A DNA stretch of 50,798 bases from Gammaproteobacteria bacterium (GCA_028819565.1 JAPPLD010000024.1:1-50798); one strand, 5' to 3'; shown: positions 25,481 to 34,617, counted from the first letter of the stretch. Notes: generated from the letters alone by a model not told the origin. Numbers and translations: made by a program.

Positions 25481-26487
25481 GCGATTCCTACCGCGCGTTG
25501 CGCCTCTGGGCCGAGAAAGAGCCCCGCTGCGAACTCGTGCAGGTTTCAGTGGAGGAACTGAGCCCCGGTGACGTGGTGATCGCGCCGGAGTTCTCCGCGA
25601 TCAACTACAAGGACGCGATGGCCGCGACCGGCGCAGCACCGATCCTGCGCGTGCCGACCCTGATCGGCGGAATTGACGCAGCCGGCACCGTGGTATCCAG
25701 CAAAAACGAGAAATTCGTGGCCGGACAGCCGGTCCTGGTGACCGGCTGCGGGCTGTCCGAGACCCGGGACGGCGGATTTGCCGAGCGGTTGCGCATGCCC
25801 GGCGATTTTCTCATCGACATCCCGTCCCCCTTCACCCCGCGCACGGCGGCCATCCTTGGCACTGCCGGATTTACTGCGATGCTGGCCATCGAACGCCTGC
25901 AGGAAAACCACATCATGCCGGGCGCGGGGCCCGTCCTGGTAACCGGAGCAAGCGGCGGCGTCGGCAGCCTGGCCGTCTTGCTGCTCAGCCGTCTGGGCTA
26001 CTCGACGATCGCCATGACCGGCAAGCCGGAGGCGCATGACGCCTTGCGCGCGCTTGGCGCAAGCGAGATCCGGGAACCTTTCGATCTGTCCGCAGACCCG
26101 GAGGGCTTGGCGAAGGCCGAAATTGCCGGCGCCATCGACAACCTGGGCGGCAACGCGATACCCTTGCTGGTGCGCATGACTCAGCCCTGGGGCAGCGTGG
26201 TCAGCATCGGACGCGCCACCGGCAACGAGTTCCGGGGCTCCGTCATCCCGTTCATCATTCGCGGGGTCAGCATCCTGGGCGTGACCTCGGCCAACTGCCC
26301 GATGGAGCGGCGTCATCGCGCCTGGAGCCAGTTATTCGAGATCCTTCAACCGGAAGACCTGGAACCACTGGTAGAAGATACGATTGACTTGGAGGACTTG
26401 CCCGACCGATTCCCGCTCTATATCGAAGGCCGCGCCCGCGGCCGCACCCTAGTCCGACTGGTTCAGGATTACGGCCGCACGATCTGA
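25477..26487 (+). CDS. yhdH: YhdH/AcuI-family NADPH-dependent reductase
   Basis: A 336-residue zinc-free medium-chain dehydrogenase of the YhdH/YhfP family. Some members reduce acryloyl-CoA to propionyl-CoA. The INYKDAMA motif, LIGGIDAAGTV, the nucleotide-binding VLVTGASGGVGS loop and the C-terminal GVTSANCPMERRHRAW block are characteristic. It is translationally coupled to purK (ATGA). Its 3' end overlaps the convergent fic gene by 19 nt. Confidence 0.92.
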   Translation: MSDSYRALRLWAEKEPRCELVQVSVEELSPGDVVIAPEFSAINYKDAMAATGAAPILRVPTLIGGIDAAGTVVSSKNEKFVAGQPVLVTGCGLSETRDGGFAERLRMPGDFLIDIPSPFTPRTAAILGTAGFTAMLAIERLQENHIMPGAGPVLVTGASGGVGSLAVLLLSRLGYSTIAMTGKPEAHDALRALGASEIREPFDLSADPEGLAKAEIAGAIDNLGGNAIPLLVRMTQPWGSVVSIGRATGNEFRGSVIPFIIRGVSILGVTSANCPMERRHRAWSQLFEILQPEDLEPLVEDTIDLEDLPDRFPLYIEGRARGRTLVRLVQDYGRTI

Positions 26488-27596
26488 AGAAGCGGTTCGA
26501 ACGCATAGAGACCCGGCCGCCGGCCGGACGGCGGTCGAAGAGTGGTGAGCAGTTCGGCCTCAAGAAGCATCCGGGTGAACCGGCGGGCGGTCGATTTGGG
26601 AACCCCGCTATGATCGATGAAAGTGCTGTTGCGGAAAACAGGATTTGCGAAAATGAAGTCCAGGGCATTGATAGACCATTGAGATGAGAGGTGTATCCTG
26701 AATGTCTCTTGCATACTTTCGTACAAATCCTGCATCTCTTCCGACTTGATCAGATTCATTTCCGCCTGACCGCGAATCGCCTCAAGGAAGAAAATGCACC
26801 ATGACGTCCAGTCGCCATCGGCCGAGACGGCACGCATGGATTCAGCGTAATCGCTTTTCCTCTGTTCCAGATATCCGCTAATGTAGAAGTGGGGGCGCGA
26901 GATCAATCCCAATTTCCACATCATCAACGTGATCAGGATGCGGCCGATCCTGCCATTGCCGTCGTTGAAAGGATGCAGAGCCTCGAACTCGACATGGGCG
27001 ATGGCCGTTCTGATGAGTGGATGTTCTTCGCTCTCGTCCATGAACAAGAACAGTTTTTCAAGCCCGCCTTGCAAGTAATCCGGAGAGATGGGCGTAAACA
27101 ATATGTCCTTGGAAGCCATATCCACCAAATAGTTTTGTTTCGTCTTGAACTGTCCGGGGGATTTTCCCCGCCCACGCGTGAACCCGAGAAGGGACTGGTG
27201 ACAGGCGCACAATAGCTCTGGAGACAACGCGGCACCCTTATCCATTTCACGTTCTACGTGGTTCATGGTTGCCCGATAAGCATGCACTTCAAGGGTATCC
27301 TGCCGGGCAGAAGCGCCAGATTCATCCTGTTCTATATTGGCCTCGTACATAAGCAATTCATCAAGTGTAGAGACCGTACCCTCCATGCGCGACGAAGAGA
27401 TTACTTCCCGGTGTTCGAGAGGAGTCAGGAAAAGGCGCGTATTGTGTATGCCGGTGAGCATCTGCTCATATCGGGCGATCATCGCCGCGGCCTCGGCGAT
27501 CGGTCCGACGAGGCGGGCGTAATCCAGGCCGCTCGGCGGAAATTTTCCGTAGTGATAGGAAATTCCCAGCGACTTGATTTCCAGCGTAGATTTCAA
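26469..27596 (-). CDS. Fic-domain AMP-transferase (class II)
   Basis: A Fic-family protein of about 375 residues. The catalytic HPFNDGNGRIGR motif starts at about residue 208. The N-terminal inhibitory motif SSSRMEGT (Glu at about residue 72) marks a class II, self-inhibited enzyme. A C-terminal winged-helix-like segment (SGVPKSTARRFTRMLLEAELL) may bind DNA. Such proteins AMPylate host proteins or act as TA-like modules. The TTG at 27596 has an AGGGTGGG Shine-Dalgarno; a GTG at 27638 is an alternative. The upstream DNA is very AT-rich, consistent with transfer. Confidence 0.92.
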   Translation of the reverse strand: MKSTLEIKSLGISYHYGKFPPSGLDYARLVGPIAEAAAMIARYEQMLTGIHNTRLFLTPLEHREVISSSRMEGTVSTLDELLMYEANIEQDESGASARQDTLEVHAYRATMNHVEREMDKGAALSPELLCACHQSLLGFTRGRGKSPGQFKTKQNYLVDMASKDILFTPISPDYLQGGLEKLFLFMDESEEHPLIRTAIAHVEFEALHPFNDGNGRIGRILITLMMWKLGLISRPHFYISGYLEQRKSDYAESMRAVSADGDWTSWCIFFLEAIRGQAEMNLIKSEEMQDLYESMQETFRIHLSSQWSINALDFIFANPVFRNSTFIDHSGVPKSTARRFTRMLLEAELLTTLRPPSGRRPGLYAFEPLLQIVRP

Positions 27597-27788
27597 TGGC
27601 CCACCCTTGAGTGTAAAAATAGGCGATATGTGAGACACAACATGATTTGTCGTGAACCTATTATATTCAAATCTATTTGTTTGTGAAATTTACCGTTTTT
27701 TTATCATAAAAGTCATTTGTATTCAATATATTCATAATTCTAAACAATAAATTACGGTTCCGTTTTCCTAAAAACACCATGACCGACC

Positions 27789-27830
27789 CTATTGATGCCG
27801 ATTCATGCAGAACTTGTTGACGACAATCAC
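27789..27830 (-). pseudogene. Possible vapC stub
   Basis: A GTG overlaps the vapB stop as GTGA, the normal coupling of vapB to vapC. It opens a frame reading (M)IVV, as in PIN-domain VapC N-termini, but that frame stops after 13 codons. Beyond it lies AT-rich DNA with no PIN domain. I read this as the remnant of a deleted or disrupted toxin gene; only four residues support homology. Confidence 0.4.
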
Positions 27831-28021
27831 CGATTGCGCCGCATCTCGTCGAGCGAACCCTCCCAACGCAATTTTCCGCGCAATTCCCGGATTCGTCCTT
27901 GCGCCTGAGTTTGCACCAGTAGGCGCAATCCCTCCTCCACGGCCGCTTGCTTGGTCTTGAATCCACCCGCTTCCATGGCTTCCGCCATCAAGCCATCGTC
28001 AATTTCGATGCGGGTGCGCAT
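27827..28021 (-). CDS. vapB: VapB-family antitoxin (orphan)
   Basis: A 64-residue antitoxin of the VapB type carrying DUF2191. It has an N-terminal strand MRTRIEIDDGLMAEAM, the GFKTKQAAVEEGLRLLV helix pair and the toxin-neutralising tail LRGKLRWEGSLDEMR. The length and sequence are intact, but no functional vapC follows. The ATG at 28021 lies 47 nt after the uvrB stop on the same strand. Confidence 0.88.
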   Translation of the reverse strand: MRTRIEIDDGLMAEAMEAGGFKTKQAAVEEGLRLLVQTQAQGRIRELRGKLRWEGSLDEMRRNR

Positions 28022-28068
28022 AACAATCCCGAATGTGGATGGTTTTATACATTCTGAGAATCTCCTTT

Positions 28069-30090
28069 TCAACTCGCCGCCTTGAGTTCGGCCCCGAAAG
28101 TCCTCTCGTGAATGGCGCGGGCCTCGTCCCGCAACCGCGCCGCCTCTTCGAACTCCAGTTCCCGCGCATGGTGGTACATCTGCTGCTCCAGTTCCCGGAT
28201 CTTCCGCAGCGCCTCCTCTGGACTCAATAGCTCGACCGGTTCGGCCGATGCCAACCGAACCCGTTTTGTATGTTTCCCTGGCGAACGCCCGGCAGCGCCT
28301 TCCATGATATCGGCGACCCGCTTTTCAATGCCCTTCGGCGTAATGCCGTGTTCACGGTTGAATTCCTGTTGCTTGGCACGGCGGCGATCGGTTTCGTCGA
28401 TGGCACGGCGCATCGAGTCGGTTATCTCGTCGGCGTACAGCAGCGTGCGCCCCTTGACATGCCGTGCCGCCCGCCCGATGGTCTGGATCAGCGAACGTTC
28501 CGAGCGCAGGAATCCTTCCTTGTCCGCATCCAGAATCGCCACCAGCGAAACTTCCGGGATGTCCAGCCCTTCGCGCAAGAGGTTGATTCCGACCAGCACA
28601 TCGAATTCGCCCAGCCTCAGGTCGCGGATGATCTCAACCCGCTCCACGGTGTCGATATCGGAATGCAGGTAGCGAACCCGGACGTCGTGTTCGCGCAGGT
28701 ATTCGGTCAGGTCCTCGGCCATGCGCTTGGTCAGCGTGGTCACCAATACCCGGTCGCCGGCTTCGGCGGTCTTGCGGATCTCGGATAGCAAGTCATCCAC
28801 TTGGCTGGAGACGGGGCGAACTTCGACGTTGGGATCGACCAGCCCGGTCGGGCGCACCACCTGCTCGACGACCTGCCCCGACAGCTTGATCTCGTACGGT
28901 CCGGGCGTGGCCGACACATAGACGGTTTGCGGCGCCAGTGCCTCGAATTCCTCGAACTTGAGGGGCCGGTTGTCCAGTGCGGACGGCAACCGGAACCCAT
29001 AATCGACCAGATTCTTCTTACGCGAGTGATCGCCCCGGTACATGCCGCCGAACTGCGGGATCGTGGCGTGGCTCTCGTCGACGAACAGCAGAGCATTGTC
29101 CGGCAGGTAGTCCAGCAGGCAGGGCGGCGGTTCGCCAGCGGCTCGCCCGGACAGGTAGCGCGAGTAATTTTCAATGCCGGCGCAGTAGCCGAGCTCTTCG
29201 ATCATCTCAAGATCGTAACGAGTACGCTGCTCAAGGCGCTGCGCCTCCACCAACCGTTCCTCCGACACCAGCAGGGCAAGGTGCTCTTCGAGTTCCTCGC
29301 GAATCTGTTCCACCGCGCGCTCCAGCACCACCTTCGGGGTCACGTAATGGGTCTTCGGATAGATGGTCAAACGGGGCACGTCGCGCCGGACTTCCCCGGT
29401 CAATGGGTCGAACAGGCGCAGACGCTCGACTTCGTCGTCGAACAATTCGATGCGAACCGCCTCGCGGTCCGAATCCGCCGGATGCACGTCGATGACGTCG
29501 CCACGCACCCGGAACGTGCCGCGGCGCAGATCGACTTCATTGCGCTTGTACTGCAACTCCGCAAGACGCCGCAGGATCCCGCGCTGCCCGGTGCGGTCGC
29601 CACGGTTCAGGTGCAACACCATCCGGTGGTAGGACTTGGGGTCGCCGAGCCCGTAGATGGAGGAAACCGTACCGACAATGATCGTGTCGGGCCGCTCGAA
29701 CAGCGCCTTGGTCGCGGACAGGCGCATCTGTTCGATGTGGTCGTTGATCGACGCGTCCTTCTCGATATAGGTGTCCGAGGCCGGTACATATGCCTCCGGC
29801 TGGTAGTAGTCGTAGTACGACACGAAGTACTCGACCGCGTTGTCCGGGAAGAATTCCTTCATCTCCCCGTACAGTTGCGCGGCGAGGGTTTTGTTGTGCA
29901 CCAGCACGATGGTCGGCCGCTGCACCTTGTGGACGACGCAGGCCATGGTGTAGGTCTTGCCGGAACCGGTCACGCCGAGCAGGCTCTGGTGGCTGAGGCC
30001 GTCCTCCAGACCCGCCACCAACGACGCGATGGCCTCCGGCTGGTCGCCCGCCGGCGCGAAGGAGGCTTTAAGGTCGAATGGGCGCTTCAC
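28069..30090 (-). CDS. uvrB: UvrABC excision nuclease subunit B
   Basis: A 673-residue UvrB, the damage-verifying helicase-like subunit of nucleotide excision repair. The GDQPEAI opening, Walker A GVTGSGKT, the beta-hairpin region [24 protein letters not shown]-type Walker B, helicase motifs V/VI ([36 protein letters not shown]) and the C-terminal UVR coiled coil are complete. The best start is GTG 30090, giving [13 protein letters not shown] as in the family. No native Shine-Dalgarno is left, because the tnpB element ends here. The tnpB stop overlaps this GTG as GTGA. Confidence 0.97.
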   Translation of the reverse strand: MKRPFDLKASFAPAGDQPEAIASLVAGLEDGLSHQSLLGVTGSGKTYTMACVVHKVQRPTIVLVHNKTLAAQLYGEMKEFFPDNAVEYFVSYYDYYQPEAYVPASDTYIEKDASINDHIEQMRLSATKALFERPDTIIVGTVSSIYGLGDPKSYHRMVLHLNRGDRTGQRGILRRLAELQYKRNEVDLRRGTFRVRGDVIDVHPADSDREAVRIELFDDEVERLRLFDPLTGEVRRDVPRLTIYPKTHYVTPKVVLERAVEQIREELEEHLALLVSEERLVEAQRLEQRTRYDLEMIEELGYCAGIENYSRYLSGRAAGEPPPCLLDYLPDNALLFVDESHATIPQFGGMYRGDHSRKKNLVDYGFRLPSALDNRPLKFEEFEALAPQTVYVSATPGPYEIKLSGQVVEQVVRPTGLVDPNVEVRPVSSQVDDLLSEIRKTAEAGDRVLVTTLTKRMAEDLTEYLREHDVRVRYLHSDIDTVERVEIIRDLRLGEFDVLVGINLLREGLDIPEVSLVAILDADKEGFLRSERSLIQTIGRAARHVKGRTLLYADEITDSMRRAIDETDRRRAKQQEFNREHGITPKGIEKRVADIMEGAAGRSPGKHTKRVRLASAEPVELLSPEEALRKIRELEQQMYHHARELEFEEAARLRDEARAIHERTFGAELKAAS

Positions 30091-31487
30091 AGTTTGTGAA
30101 ATTCGGGCCTGTCCCGATAATTCCACTGCATCGTTGACGGATCATTGACGGTCTCCACTAGGCACTCCATGAAGAATGCCCCCGCTTCGTTGTCCTCTCC
30201 CCGTCCCGTCACCGGAGCGCCTCCGGCCAGGAGCCTGTTCAATCCCAGGTCCAGGATGTTTCTCGCGGCATTGAGGTCCGCGTTGTCCGTGTGCCCGCAG
30301 GCCAGGCACTTGAAGCGCACCTGTTCCTTTCGGTTGTCCTCGTCCACGTGCCCGCACTCCGCGCAAGTGCGACTGGTGTTCCGCGCCGGCACTCGGATCA
30401 GATCCCAAGCCTTGTACTGAAGAAAACGATCCACCATCCCCATACAAGAGAACTGGGCCATCTTCCGGTTCAGCGCTGCTTTCGCACGCACGCCCCGCCC
30501 CGGCTTTCCCTTCGTGCCCCGCGCCGAGCGACGCATCGCCTGCACGTCCAGTTCTTCCAACACGATGTGCCCGAACAGCCGCGCCAGGTCCGCCGAGGAC
30601 TGGTGGCTGAAGTTCTTCCGAATCTCCGCCGCCTTGCGCTTCGCCTTCGCCGCACGTTGCTGCAGTCGCTGCCGGCGGTTCGAGGCTACCTTGACCGGTT
30701 TGCCCGACTTCGTGTACACCGGTTCCCCGTTGGCGCCCTTCAGTTCGATCTGTTCCCGGCAACTCGCCCGCCACTGGTAGTGCCGCGCCCGCGCCTCGTA
30801 CTTCTCGACCCGCTCATACGGGATCTCAATGAGCTTCCGTCCCCCGATCCAGTCTGCCGCGAGGTTCTCCGAGTTGCGGTCGACCCCGCAAACCCCGCCG
30901 TGCCAGTGCCAGTTCGGGTCCTCCACCTCCCACAGCACCGAGACATACCATTTGTCCAGTTCCCGGTACACCACCGCGACTTTCGCCTTACCGCCGTCCC
31001 AGGGGTCGGTCCCCCGCGTGCGTGACGCTGCCTTGCGGTTCATCCGAACCCAACCGATCTTTGGCACCCAAAGTCGCTTGTTCTGCACTTTCACATTCTC
31101 CGGGATCGTGAACGACTCCCGGCTGACGCCCTTGACCTTGAAGCGGGGAAACCCGGCCTCCTTCCCCCGCTTGCCCTCTTGGATACGCCGGAAGTAATGC
31201 GCGAAAGCGGTTCCTAAGGTGAATGCGCCTGAACTGCGCACGATAGAACAAGACAACTCGCGTAGCCACTCGTGGCCTTGCCGCTCTTTCAGCTTGACAA
31301 ACCGCCTTCCAAATTCGAACGGGGAAGTCCCCGGCCTGTCTCTCTCGCCTGCCTCGAAGTGCGCGTATTCCCGCTTCTGCTCGGCCAGCAATTCATTGTA
31401 GACGAACCGGCCGGCCCCGCACAGTTGGATGAACTGCCGCTCCTGCATCTGGTTCGGATACAGGCGGTAGCGGGAGGCCCGATGCAT
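30087..31487 (-). CDS. tnpB: TnpB RNA-guided endonuclease (IS200/IS605-type)
   Basis: A 466-residue TnpB of the IS1341/IS605 type. An N-terminal YRLYPNQMQ...[12 protein letters not shown] segment is followed by an intact RuvC triad: D203 (CGVDRN), E311 (IVLEEL) and D404 (NADLNAARN). The zinc ribbon has C375/C378 and C394/C397. All catalytic residues are kept, so it should be an active omega-RNA-guided nuclease, not a dead regulator. No tnpA lies nearby. The unusual C-terminal tail (about 25 residues after [10 protein letters not shown]) reads through the right end of the element and stops on the uvrB start codon. Confidence 0.9.
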   Translation of the reverse strand: MHRASRYRLYPNQMQERQFIQLCGAGRFVYNELLAEQKREYAHFEAGERDRPGTSPFEFGRRFVKLKERQGHEWLRELSCSIVRSSGAFTLGTAFAHYFRRIQEGKRGKEAGFPRFKVKGVSRESFTIPENVKVQNKRLWVPKIGWVRMNRKAASRTRGTDPWDGGKAKVAVVYRELDKWYVSVLWEVEDPNWHWHGGVCGVDRNSENLAADWIGGRKLIEIPYERVEKYEARARHYQWRASCREQIELKGANGEPVYTKSGKPVKVASNRRQRLQQRAAKAKRKAAEIRKNFSHQSSADLARLFGHIVLEELDVQAMRRSARGTKGKPGRGVRAKAALNRKMAQFSCMGMVDRFLQYKAWDLIRVPARNTSRTCAECGHVDEDNRKEQVRFKCLACGHTDNADLNAARNILDLGLNRLLAGGAPVTGRGEDNEAGAFFMECLVETVNDPSTMQWNYRDRPEFHKL

Positions 31488-31530
31488 GATAGACTTACTC
31501 TAACATGGGGATCCCACACTAAACCGTGAA
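30091..31530 (-). mobile_element. tnpB-only IS605-family element between uvrB and the aminotransferase gene
   Basis: The element lies in the divergent gap between uvrB and a class I aminotransferase. These two genes are direct neighbours in other gammaproteobacteria, which argues that the element was inserted. Its right end has a small hairpin TCGGG-ACAGG-CCCGA and then AATTTCACAAACT before the uvrB GTG. A further hairpin, CCGGAG-GCG-CTCCGG (30212-30226), lies in the 3' coding region where the omega-RNA scaffold is expected. The left end contains the 17-nt motif also present at position 32. Exact ends are not certain. Confidence 0.7.
31514..31530 (-). repeat. 17-nt left-end motif of the tnpB element
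   Basis: This motif differs from the one at 32-48 by a single base. It lies 27 nt upstream of the tnpB start, next to a possible small hairpin (CCCT / AGGG). Conservation at two places suggests a functional end sequence of one element family. Confidence 0.45.
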
Positions 31531-31606
31531 ACCCCTCACTTTTCAGGGAAATTTATCCAGTATAGCGAGTTGAGGTGCGGTAAACTACGCGCCACCGGAC
31601 TTTCCC

Positions 31607-32788
31607 ATGGAACGCGCCCTTTCGAAACGGGTCGGACGTTGCGAGCCTTCCGCAACGCTGGCCGTCTCCGCGACTGCGCGCCGCCTGCGCGCGGCGGGGC
31701 AGGAAATCATTGATTGGAGTGCCGGAGAACCAGATTTCGACACCCCGGAAAACATCTGCGACGCGGCGATCCAGGCCATCCGCGACGGCCAGACCCGCTA
31801 CACCTCGGTCGGCGGGACGCCAGCCCTGCGCGCCGCCATTGCGCACAAGTTCCACCGCGACAACAAGCTGCACTTCGAGACCGACCAGATCCTGGTGAGC
31901 ACCGGCGCAAAGCAGGCCCTGTACAACTGCCTGCAGGCAGTGGTCGATCCCGGTGACGAAGTCATCATTCCCGCCCCCTACTGGGCCTCTTACCCCGACA
32001 TGGTGCGGCTCGCAGGCGGCGAGCCGGTGTTCCTGCCGACCACCCTGAAGCAGAATTTCCGCCCCACCGCCGAACAACTGGACCAGGCGATCAGCCCGCG
32101 CACGAAACTGCTGATCCTCAACAGCCCGTCCAACCCCTGCGGTGCCATGCTGCACCGAGAAGATCTCGAGGGTTTTGCCCGAGTGCTGCGCGCACATCCT
32201 CACGTCCGAGTCGCGTCCGACGACATCTACGAACTGATCCGGTTCGACGGCGTGCCGTTCTGCAACCTGGTTCAGGTCGCGCCCGACCTGGGCGACCGCG
32301 TTCTTCTCATCAACGGCGTCTCCAAGGCCTATGCCATGACCGGCTGGCGGATCGGCTATGCGGCCGGACCCAAGGACATCATCGACGCCATGCTGACCGT
32401 CCAGTCGCAGAGCACCTCCAACCCCAGCTCGATCGCCCAAGCCGCCGCCTGTGCCGCTTTGCTGGAAGACCAGTCCTCGGTGCCCGACATGGTCGCCGCC
32501 TTCGAACAGCGCCGCAACTACATCGTGGCGGCACTTAACGAACTGCCTGGAATCACTTGCCTGAAGCCCGATGGCGCGTTCTACTGCCTGCCGGACGTCG
32601 GCGAAGCCATGCGCCGGTTGGAATGCCCTTCCGATATCGAGTTCGCCACCCTGCTGCTCGACCAGTTGCGCCTTGCCGTCGTGCCGGGGATCCCGTTCGG
32701 CTCGCCCGAGCACATCCGGGTCTCGTTCGCCACCGACATGCCGACCCTTGAAGAAGGCATCTCGCGCCTGCGCGATCTTCTTGACTGA
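31607..32788 (+). CDS. Class I (Ib) aspartate/aromatic aminotransferase
   Basis: A 393-residue PLP-dependent aminotransferase of subgroup Ib, most like bacterial aspartate aminotransferases. The WSAGEPDFDTPENI opening, STGAKQALYNCLQA, LILNSPSNPCGA and the PLP lysine K240 in NGVSKAYAMTGWRIGY are clear, as is the C-terminal HIRVSF arginine that binds the substrate carboxylate. Aspartate/oxaloacetate is the likely pair, but the substrate cannot be fixed from sequence. It is followed without a gap by the 2OG dioxygenase gene. Confidence 0.92.
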   Translation: MERALSKRVGRCEPSATLAVSATARRLRAAGQEIIDWSAGEPDFDTPENICDAAIQAIRDGQTRYTSVGGTPALRAAIAHKFHRDNKLHFETDQILVSTGAKQALYNCLQAVVDPGDEVIIPAPYWASYPDMVRLAGGEPVFLPTTLKQNFRPTAEQLDQAISPRTKLLILNSPSNPCGAMLHREDLEGFARVLRAHPHVRVASDDIYELIRFDGVPFCNLVQVAPDLGDRVLLINGVSKAYAMTGWRIGYAAGPKDIIDAMLTVQSQSTSNPSSIAQAAACAALLEDQSSVPDMVAAFEQRRNYIVAALNELPGITCLKPDGAFYCLPDVGEAMRRLECPSDIEFATLLLDQLRLAVVPGIPFGSPEHIRVSFATDMPTLEEGISRLRDLLD

Positions 32789-33659
32789 AATCCCCCTTTC
32801 CTCGCCTGCCGCGTGGTGGGATCTGTCACGCACGGATGCCTATCAGGCATGGCGGGAACAGGTGCTTGGCGAAAGCGAAGTGGATTTCGCGCCGGTTGAA
32901 ATCCGAAATCCCGCCAAGTTGGATGCGCCGGAAATCGGCGCCTTGACCTCGCGTCTGCATGCCGGCGGAACCGTCTGCTACGTCACGGACCAAACCCCCG
33001 AACCCCGCGACCTGCTGGCCTTCGGTGAGCAGCTGGGGCTCGAACACCTCGACCATCACCAGTGCGCCGAACCGGATGGGGTGGCACGCTTGACGGCACG
33101 GGAAGACACGGCCGGGCGATTCATCCCGTACACCCGCCACCGGCTGCGATGGCACACCGACGGGTACTACCAGCCGGAAGCGCAGAAAATCCGCAGTTTC
33201 ATTCTGCACTGCATCCAACCGGCGCTCGAAGGCGGTGTCAACCGGCTGCTTGACCCGCGCCTGCTGTACATCGCTTTGCGTGACGAAGACCCGGACCTGA
33301 TCCGGGCGCTGGCTCATCCCGAAGCCTTCACGGTCCCCGCCCACGCCGAAGACGGCCAAGAGCGCCGGGCCGAATTCAGCGGGCCGGTCTTCTCGGTCGA
33401 CGGCGAACACCTGTACATGCGCTATACCGAACGTGCCATTCATATCCGCTGGCACCCCGAAACCGAGGCCGCGCGAATTCGGATCCAGGAACTGCTGGAA
33501 ACCCTGCCGAAGGCGAAACGCCCCCTGCGTCTGGAGGCGGGATGCGGGTTGATCGCGCATAATGTATTGCACTGCCGGAGTGCCTACACCGACTCTGCCG
33601 ATTACCCCCGCCTGTTGTACCGGACCCGCTACACGGATCGCGCCCACCGCCCATGCTGA
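32781..33659 (+). CDS. TauD/TfdA-family Fe(II)/2-oxoglutarate dioxygenase
   Basis: A 292-residue protein with the TauD fold. The iron motif HxD is H125/D127 in RWHTDGYY. The distal region HNVLHCRSAY (H260 or H264) is followed by the 2OG-binding arginine in LLYRTRY. The TTG at 32781 overlaps the aminotransferase stop and is the only in-frame start that gives a family-length protein; a long upstream extension would lie inside the aminotransferase gene in another frame. The substrate is unknown. The last 7 nt overlap the next small gene. Confidence 0.85.
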   Translation: MTEIPLSSPAAWWDLSRTDAYQAWREQVLGESEVDFAPVEIRNPAKLDAPEIGALTSRLHAGGTVCYVTDQTPEPRDLLAFGEQLGLEHLDHHQCAEPDGVARLTAREDTAGRFIPYTRHRLRWHTDGYYQPEAQKIRSFILHCIQPALEGGVNRLLDPRLLYIALRDEDPDLIRALAHPEAFTVPAHAEDGQERRAEFSGPVFSVDGEHLYMRYTERAIHIRWHPETEAARIRIQELLETLPKAKRPLRLEAGCGLIAHNVLHCRSAYTDSADYPRLLYRTRYTDRAHRPC

Positions 33660-33844
33660 CCCTGAGCGAACTCCTGATCGCCCACCATGAGCTCGACTCT
33701 TTCGAGGGCCTCAAAGACCTGATTGCGGCACGCATCGATGCGGGAGAACGGTTCCTCAGCCTGGACGTCCGGCCTCCGTTTTCCGACACCCCGGAAGATT
33801 GGGAGGAGCAACTGGAAAGCTTCTTCACGGCTCGCCGTCCTTGA
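33653..33844 (+). CDS. Small conserved-looking protein of unknown function (63 aa)
   Basis: A 63-residue acidic, helical protein with no signal peptide or membrane segment. The sequence LSELLIAHHELDSFEGLKDL is followed by PPFSDTPEDWEEQLESFF. It overlaps the dioxygenase gene by 7 nt and ends 2 nt before the Cas6-like gene, so it belongs to the same unit. Its tight fit and clean ATG support a real gene. I do not recognise it. Confidence 0.65.
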   Translation: MLTLSELLIAHHELDSFEGLKDLIAARIDAGERFLSLDVRPPFSDTPEDWEEQLESFFTARRP

Positions 33845-33846
33845 CC

Positions 33847-34524
33847 GTGCACTGGCAAGAATCGGACACGCCTCCTCCCGCCGTCGCGCCGGACGTGGTG
33901 GATGTCCGTTACCGAATCCGCTGCAAGGCCTTGCCGGTCGACCATGCCCGCGACCTGCGCTCGGCGCTTCTCGCGGCCTGGCCCTGGCTTACGGACGAAC
34001 CGCTCGCCGGTGTCCACACGATTCACGGGGCCGAATCCGGAAACGGCTGGATTCGACCGGAAGACCCGACGACCTACCTGCCGCTGTCGAAGCGCACCCG
34101 GCTGGCTCTGAGGCTGCCCTACCACCGGCTTGAGGAAGCGCGAGAGCTGTCTGGAGTCACCTTGCAGATCGGCCCGGATTCGATGGTCATCGAAGACAAC
34201 CGCCTGCATCCGCTGCAGGCACAAGGCACGGTTTTTGCCCGTTACGTCGCGATCGAGGACGAGGACGAGGAAGAATTCCTGGGTCTGTGCGCCGAGCAAC
34301 TTAAGGGAATCGGCATTGAAGCCCCGCGCATGATGGCTGGCCGCACCCATCTCGTCGCCGGGGGCGAGAGAGCCCTGCACTGCCGCAGCCTGATGCTGGA
34401 CGGCCTTGATCCCGAGCAATCCGTGAACCTCCAACGCCAAGGTCTCGGCCCCGAGCGGTTATTGGGCTGCGGGCTATTCCTGCCCCACAAAAGCATCGCG
34501 CCCGTCGCAACACCGTCGAGATGA
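33847..34524 (+). CDS. Cas6/Cmx6-like CRISPR RNA endonuclease-family protein, no array nearby
   Basis: A 225-residue protein resembling the Cas6 subtype MYXAN (Cmx6) family. It has DVVDVRYRIRCKALPVDHARDL near the N-terminus (with the conserved His), TRLALRLP, TLQIG, and GTVFARYVAI. It ends with the RAMP-type glycine-rich loop QGLGPERLLGCGLFLPHKS. Cas6 proteins cut CRISPR precursor RNA. No CRISPR repeats or other cas genes are in the window. Instead it is coupled to a 63-aa gene and a 2OG dioxygenase, just upstream of rpsF. The GTG at 33847 gives the family-like start (M)HWQES; TTG 33841 is an alternative. The family call is from recalled motifs and should be confirmed by profile search. Confidence 0.72.
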   Translation: MHWQESDTPPPAVAPDVVDVRYRIRCKALPVDHARDLRSALLAAWPWLTDEPLAGVHTIHGAESGNGWIRPEDPTTYLPLSKRTRLALRLPYHRLEEARELSGVTLQIGPDSMVIEDNRLHPLQAQGTVFARYVAIEDEDEEEFLGLCAEQLKGIGIEAPRMMAGRTHLVAGGERALHCRSLMLDGLDPEQSVNLQRQGLGPERLLGCGLFLPHKSIAPVATPSR

Positions 34525-34570
34525 AAGGCGATTTCTGCTAGAATGCGCCCCCGGAAATAATTCCGACTCC

Positions 34571-34601
34571 TTGCCCCACCGCAGCGACGGGGGGCTGGCA
34601 A
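34571..34601 (+). promoter_or_regulatory. Candidate S6:S18 autoregulatory hairpin in the rpsF leader
   Basis: The rpsF leader contains TTGCC / GGCAA arms enclosing a CACCG-containing loop and a G-run, ending 16 nt before the ATG. Leaders of rpsF often bind the S6:S18 complex through a structured element with CCG/CACCG features. A -10-like TAGAAT lies upstream at about 34538. The match is by eye and modest. Confidence 0.4.
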
Positions 34602-34617
34602 TCCGAAGGGAGCGCAC

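Noticed and set aside
32571-32780. Long N-terminal extension of the dioxygenase inside the aminotransferase gene
   Set aside because: It reads in another frame of a well-conserved gene and has low-complexity Ser/Pro/Arg composition; the real protein begins near TTG 32781.
33847-34524. CRISPR array near the Cas6-like gene
   Set aside because: I read the flanks on both sides and found no regularly spaced direct repeats and no other cas genes in the window.
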